Below are positions 20,036 through 22,115 of a stretch of DNA of 22,115 nucleotides, piece after piece. This stretch comes from a virus, in the IMG/VR virus record IMGVR_UViG_3300020074_000140, positions 1 to 22,115 of that record. One strand, 5' to 3'. The notes under the pieces were generated by a model, which saw only the letters and a program-made list of their open reading frames with translations, was not told the origin of the DNA and made no database searches. Both the position numbers and the translations under genes were made by a program. The stretch's first letter is position 1, and the number at the start of each line of letters is the position of its first letter.

Positions 20036-20822
20036 AAAAATAAAAATAAACTTTAGTGAGCCACATGTAACATACAGGCTCAAAAACGGCCAGGCAGTAG
20101 TTGGTACTACAACAGCACTTGGAATGTTAAATAAGGCGGCGCTGCCGATATGGGGTTTTAACACAGGTAAAGAGCCGATGTTCCAGAATTTGCCGGAAGC
20201 TGTAAAAGCAACCAACACTAAACCATCAAAGCTCAAAAAGGGTGAGGCTATGGTATGGGCTTTTAATGTCGGCCAACAGAGAAAATATGCAAGCCTTTAC
20301 GGTAACAGGGATAAGGCTGCAGATATTGGATTTATTGCGCACGAGATACTTCGGGCCCGGGAAATGGGCGCTGAGATTGATAATTCAAATATTGCGCCTG
20401 ATAACTGGGAAATAGCCTTAAAGTGTGTTGCTTCACATGACAAGTGGTTTGAGGGTATGCAGATTGAAACGATATTTTGTGAAAAAGAGATGGTAAGTGA
20501 GGTTTATTTATATGGCGGCAAGATTGACAAATATGCCTATGTAACGGGTGAGGAAACTTTGATTGACTATAAGAGCGGCAAGGATATCTATGACGAATAT
20601 TTTTACCAGTTGACCGCTTATGTAAATTTACTACTTGAAAACGGCCATTCTGTAAAACGGGCAATCATAGTAAATATGCCAAAGACAAAAGGGGATAGTT
20701 TCAAAGTGGACTCAAAGAGTGTTGAGACATTATTTGAGGCCGGTTACTTTGATATGTTTTGCGCAGCAAAAGACGCTTATTACGCAAGTAAAAAAATCAA
20801 AGCATATAAGGAGGTGTTATAG
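20019..20822 (+). CDS. PD-(D/E)XK exonuclease (RecB/Cas4-like)
   Basis: The 267-residue protein carries the RecB-type nuclease core: His108 in IGFIAHEIL, Asp170 in GGKID, Asp183 and Lys185 in LIDYKSG, and QLTAY (197-201), the extra motif of RecB/Cas4/lambda-exo-type enzymes. Next to ERF and SSB it should resect double-strand ends to give single strands for annealing. I prefer the ATG that gives MTVTIEKIKI over an in-frame TTG eight codons earlier, which lies inside the previous gene without a binding site. GGAGGTG at its end starts the next gene. Confidence 0.85.
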   Translation: MTVTIEKIKINFSEPHVTYRLKNGQAVVGTTTALGMLNKAALPIWGFNTGKEPMFQNLPEAVKATNTKPSKLKKGEAMVWAFNVGQQRKYASLYGNRDKAADIGFIAHEILRAREMGAEIDNSNIAPDNWEIALKCVASHDKWFEGMQIETIFCEKEMVSEVYLYGGKIDKYAYVTGEETLIDYKSGKDIYDEYFYQLTAYVNLLLENGHSVKRAIIVNMPKTKGDSFKVDSKSVETLFEAGYFDMFCAAKDAYYASKKIKAYKEVL

Positions 20823-20824
20823 AA

Positions 20825-21427
20825 ATGAATATTTACCAAAAGCTAATTGAAGTCAGAAAAGCAGTCCCTTACCTGAAAAAAGAAAATGAGGGCTATCAAT
20901 TCAAATTTGTATCAAGCTCCCAAACATTGGCATCGCTTAAAAAGAAAATGGATGAGCTTCAGGTTTTGCTTGTGCCATCCATAACATCAAAGAACTTATT
21001 TGAAAAGACCTTAACAGGCGCAAAAGAGCATTTAACAGAAATAGAAATTGATTATACATGGATTAACGCCGAAGAGCCAAATGAAAAAATAACATGCCAC
21101 TGGTATGGACAAGGGCTTGATACTGGAGAAAAGGGAGTCGGTAAGGCGCTCACGTATGCTGAGAAATATTTCATGTTAAAGTTTTTCAATATACCCACAG
21201 ACAAAGATGATCCTGACAGCTTCCAGGACAAAGTAGACGGCAAAAATGTCAAGGGCCATAAAGCAGGTGACCAGACAATCTTAAAAAAGAAACTCATGGA
21301 GCAGTACAAGGGCGACAAGGCAAAAGCCAAAGCTGAGTTTGACAAGATAATGGCGCTGCAAGAGCAAGAGGATATTGCAGCCACTGAAAAGGAATTAGAA
21401 AAGGAGTTAGAGAATGAGCGTATATAA
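20825..21427 (+). CDS. erf: ERF-family single-strand annealing protein
   Basis: The 200-residue protein matches the Essential Recombination Function family. The signature is at 95-131, with GQGLDTGEKGVGKALTYAEK then YFMLKFFNIPTDKDDPD (the family's G-x-D-x-x-x-K-x-x-x-K-A-x-T-Y-A ... D-D-P-D). The N-terminal part is helical; the C-terminus (about 140-200) is Lys/Glu-rich and probably flexible. ERF proteins form rings that anneal complementary single strands, working with the exonuclease upstream and SSB downstream. It has a good GGAGGTG site and overlaps the ssb start by 14 nt. Confidence 0.93.
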   Translation: MNIYQKLIEVRKAVPYLKKENEGYQFKFVSSSQTLASLKKKMDELQVLLVPSITSKNLFEKTLTGAKEHLTEIEIDYTWINAEEPNEKITCHWYGQGLDTGEKGVGKALTYAEKYFMLKFFNIPTDKDDPDSFQDKVDGKNVKGHKAGDQTILKKKLMEQYKGDKAKAKAEFDKIMALQEQEDIAATEKELEKELENERI

Positions 21428-21761
21428 CAATCAGGTAAAACTATTCGGCAATCTTGGCAAGGCTGCTGAGATTGTTGAAAGCAAGGCCGGGACGGTAGCA
21501 AGGTTTAATTTAGCCGTTTACCGTAGCGGCAAGGGTGATGAGGCAGTAACAGACTGGATACCCATAGTTGCATGGCATGACCTTGCCAGGGGCGCTGCTG
21601 AGCTTGACAAGGGCGCAAGGGTCATCGTTACAGGCTCAATACAAACCCGTAGCTATGAGACTGAGGACGGCGTAAAGAAGTATGTTACTGAGGTAATTGC
21701 AAGGGAGATAGGCAAGGATATATCGATTAAAAAAGATGATGAGGACGAAGTACCATTTTAG
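21414..21761 (+). CDS. ssb: Single-stranded DNA-binding protein
   Basis: The 115-residue protein has one OB fold: NNQVKLFGNLGKAAEI, ARFNLAVYRSG, TDWIPIVAWHDLA, GARVIVTGSIQTRSYE, and then a short acidic tail ending DEDEVPF. That tip is the standard SSB docking site for recombination and replication partners. It is shorter than host SSB because the linker is nearly absent, as often in phages. AAGGAG precedes the ATG. A terminator follows, closing the exonuclease-ERF-SSB unit. Confidence 0.95.
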   Translation: MSVYNNQVKLFGNLGKAAEIVESKAGTVARFNLAVYRSGKGDEAVTDWIPIVAWHDLARGAAELDKGARVIVTGSIQTRSYETEDGVKKYVTEVIAREIGKDISIKKDDEDEVPF

Positions 21762-21766
21762 CAAAC

Positions 21767-21795
21767 GGCTGCTCTATATGGGCAGCCTATTTTTT
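21767..21795 (+). terminator. Intrinsic terminator after ssb
   Basis: GGCTGC (21767-21772) pairs with GCAGCC (21782-21787), followed by TATTTTTT. It ends the recombination unit, probably partly, because small genes continue on the same strand directly after it. Confidence 0.75.
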
Positions 21796-21806
21796 AAGGG
21801 GCGGCA

Positions 21807-21887
21807 GTGAACACTAAAACATTTATAGCATTTATCATAGGCACAATAATTATTTTATCAATGTTAATGTATTTTGTAGTGAGGTGA
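21807..21887 (+). CDS. 26-residue membrane peptide
   Basis: The frame starts at GTG, with AAGGGG about 7 nt upstream, and encodes MNTKTF, then a hydrophobic helix (IAFIIGTIIILSMLMYFVV) and a closing Arg. It is a single membrane segment. The next gene starts 3 nt after its stop, with GAGGTG inside this frame as its binding site. Function is unknown, and translation is plausible but not certain. Confidence 0.45.
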   Translation: MNTKTFIAFIIGTIIILSMLMYFVVR

Positions 21888-21890
21888 GAA

Positions 21891-22037
21891 ATGTTTTGTC
21901 CGATATTGAATAAAGATTGTATTGAAAATAAATGCGCCTGGTGGGTTAAGGTAATAACCTGGACTTATCCAGATGAATCACATGATTATGAATGCTATTG
22001 TTCAGTAAAAGCAATAGCGATAAGGGAGTCTGAATGA
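21891..22037 (+). CDS. Small Cys-rich protein (48 aa)
   Basis: The 48-residue product begins MFCPILNKDCIENKCAWWVK and has a later pair in YECYCSVKAIA, so C3, C10, C15, C35 and C37 could bind metal. This C-P-x-x-x-x-x-C ... K-C-A-W-W pattern is one I associate with short phage proteins of unknown role. GAGGTGAG precedes the ATG. Its stop overlaps the next start (ATGA). Confidence 0.62.
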   Translation: MFCPILNKDCIENKCAWWVKVITWTYPDESHDYECYCSVKAIAIRESE

Positions 22038-22115
22038 AAAGATATTGTGATGAGAATTGTAATAAATGCCCGATAGTTGGTCATAAAAACAGCAGGCAAT
22101 TAACATACGTTATGA
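22034..22115 (+). CDS. Small Cys-rich protein, cut by the window end
   Basis: Only the first 27 residues are present. MKRYCDENCNKCPIVG holds three Cys in a CxxxCxxC pattern. AAGGGAG lies about 8 nt before the ATG, and the start overlaps the previous stop. The frame is open to the edge. It appears to be another member of the Cys-rich set of the early operon. Confidence 0.5.
   Translation, partial: MKRYCDENCNKCPIVGHKNSRQLTYVM

Overview
The window is a continuous stretch of a tailed-phage genome (a siphovirus, or a prophage of that type). It runs from the major capsid gene through tail and lysis genes, then an unusual RNA-rich region, to the immunity switch and the start of the early recombination genes. 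The DNA is AT-rich, favours AGG for Arg, ATA for Ile and ACA for Thr, and uses strong AGGAGG-type ribosome binding sites. The tail-tip pair (SPP1-type distal tail protein plus a Gp37-like tail protein) and the N-acetylglucosaminidase/M15 lysin are commonest in phages of low-GC Gram-positive hosts. A Bacillota host is therefore the best guess, but it is an inference. No integrase, terminase, portal or protease lies in the window.

Layout. 44-3255 holds an HK97-fold capsid protein and the head-tail connector set (gp6-like adaptor, head-closure protein, HK97 gp10-like protein, DUF3168-like tail terminator). 3284-10991 holds an intrinsic terminator, the major tail protein, a G/GT chaperone pair joined by a clear -1 frameshift signal, the tape measure, Dit, a Gp37-like tail protein carrying two Ig/FN3-like modules, and two tip proteins, one lectin-like. 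11011-13430 is the lysis cassette: two small membrane proteins and two lysins carrying between them three putative catalytic domains. Almost every gene in these blocks overlaps or abuts the next, so each block should be translated as a coupled unit.

13431-16603 is the most unusual part. About 580 nt without a plausible gene (13495-14072) is packed with perfect or near-perfect helices, and its wobble pairs imply plus-strand transcription. Its size, its phage setting and nearby tRNA genes recall the giant ornate phage RNAs ROOL and GOLLD. Downstream are two tiny genes, a metallophosphoesterase that appears to start at ATT, an HNH endonuclease, a tRNA-like element, tRNA-Thr(TGT), a CAT-anticodon tRNA with several initiator features, a further folded segment ending in CCA, and about 600 bp of AT-rich repeat-filled DNA.

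16604-17768 carries a small unknown gene, two repeat arrays, a stand-alone zinc ribbon, an HNH (NinG-like) nuclease and a holin-like protein. 17925-18696 is a divergent repressor/Cro switch with a 21-bp operator dyad and a good rightward promoter. From 18728 to the end is the early operon: several tiny genes, many Cys-rich, then a PD-(D/E)XK exonuclease, an ERF single-strand annealing protein and SSB, which together form a recombination module, then a terminator and more tiny genes.

A regulatory theme recurs. Ahead of the tail chaperone gene (3898-3932) and ahead of the HNH gene (15188-15225) a 7-bp hairpin has a loop that can pair 7 bp with the ribosome binding site, giving two H-type pseudoknots of nearly the same geometry but different sequence.
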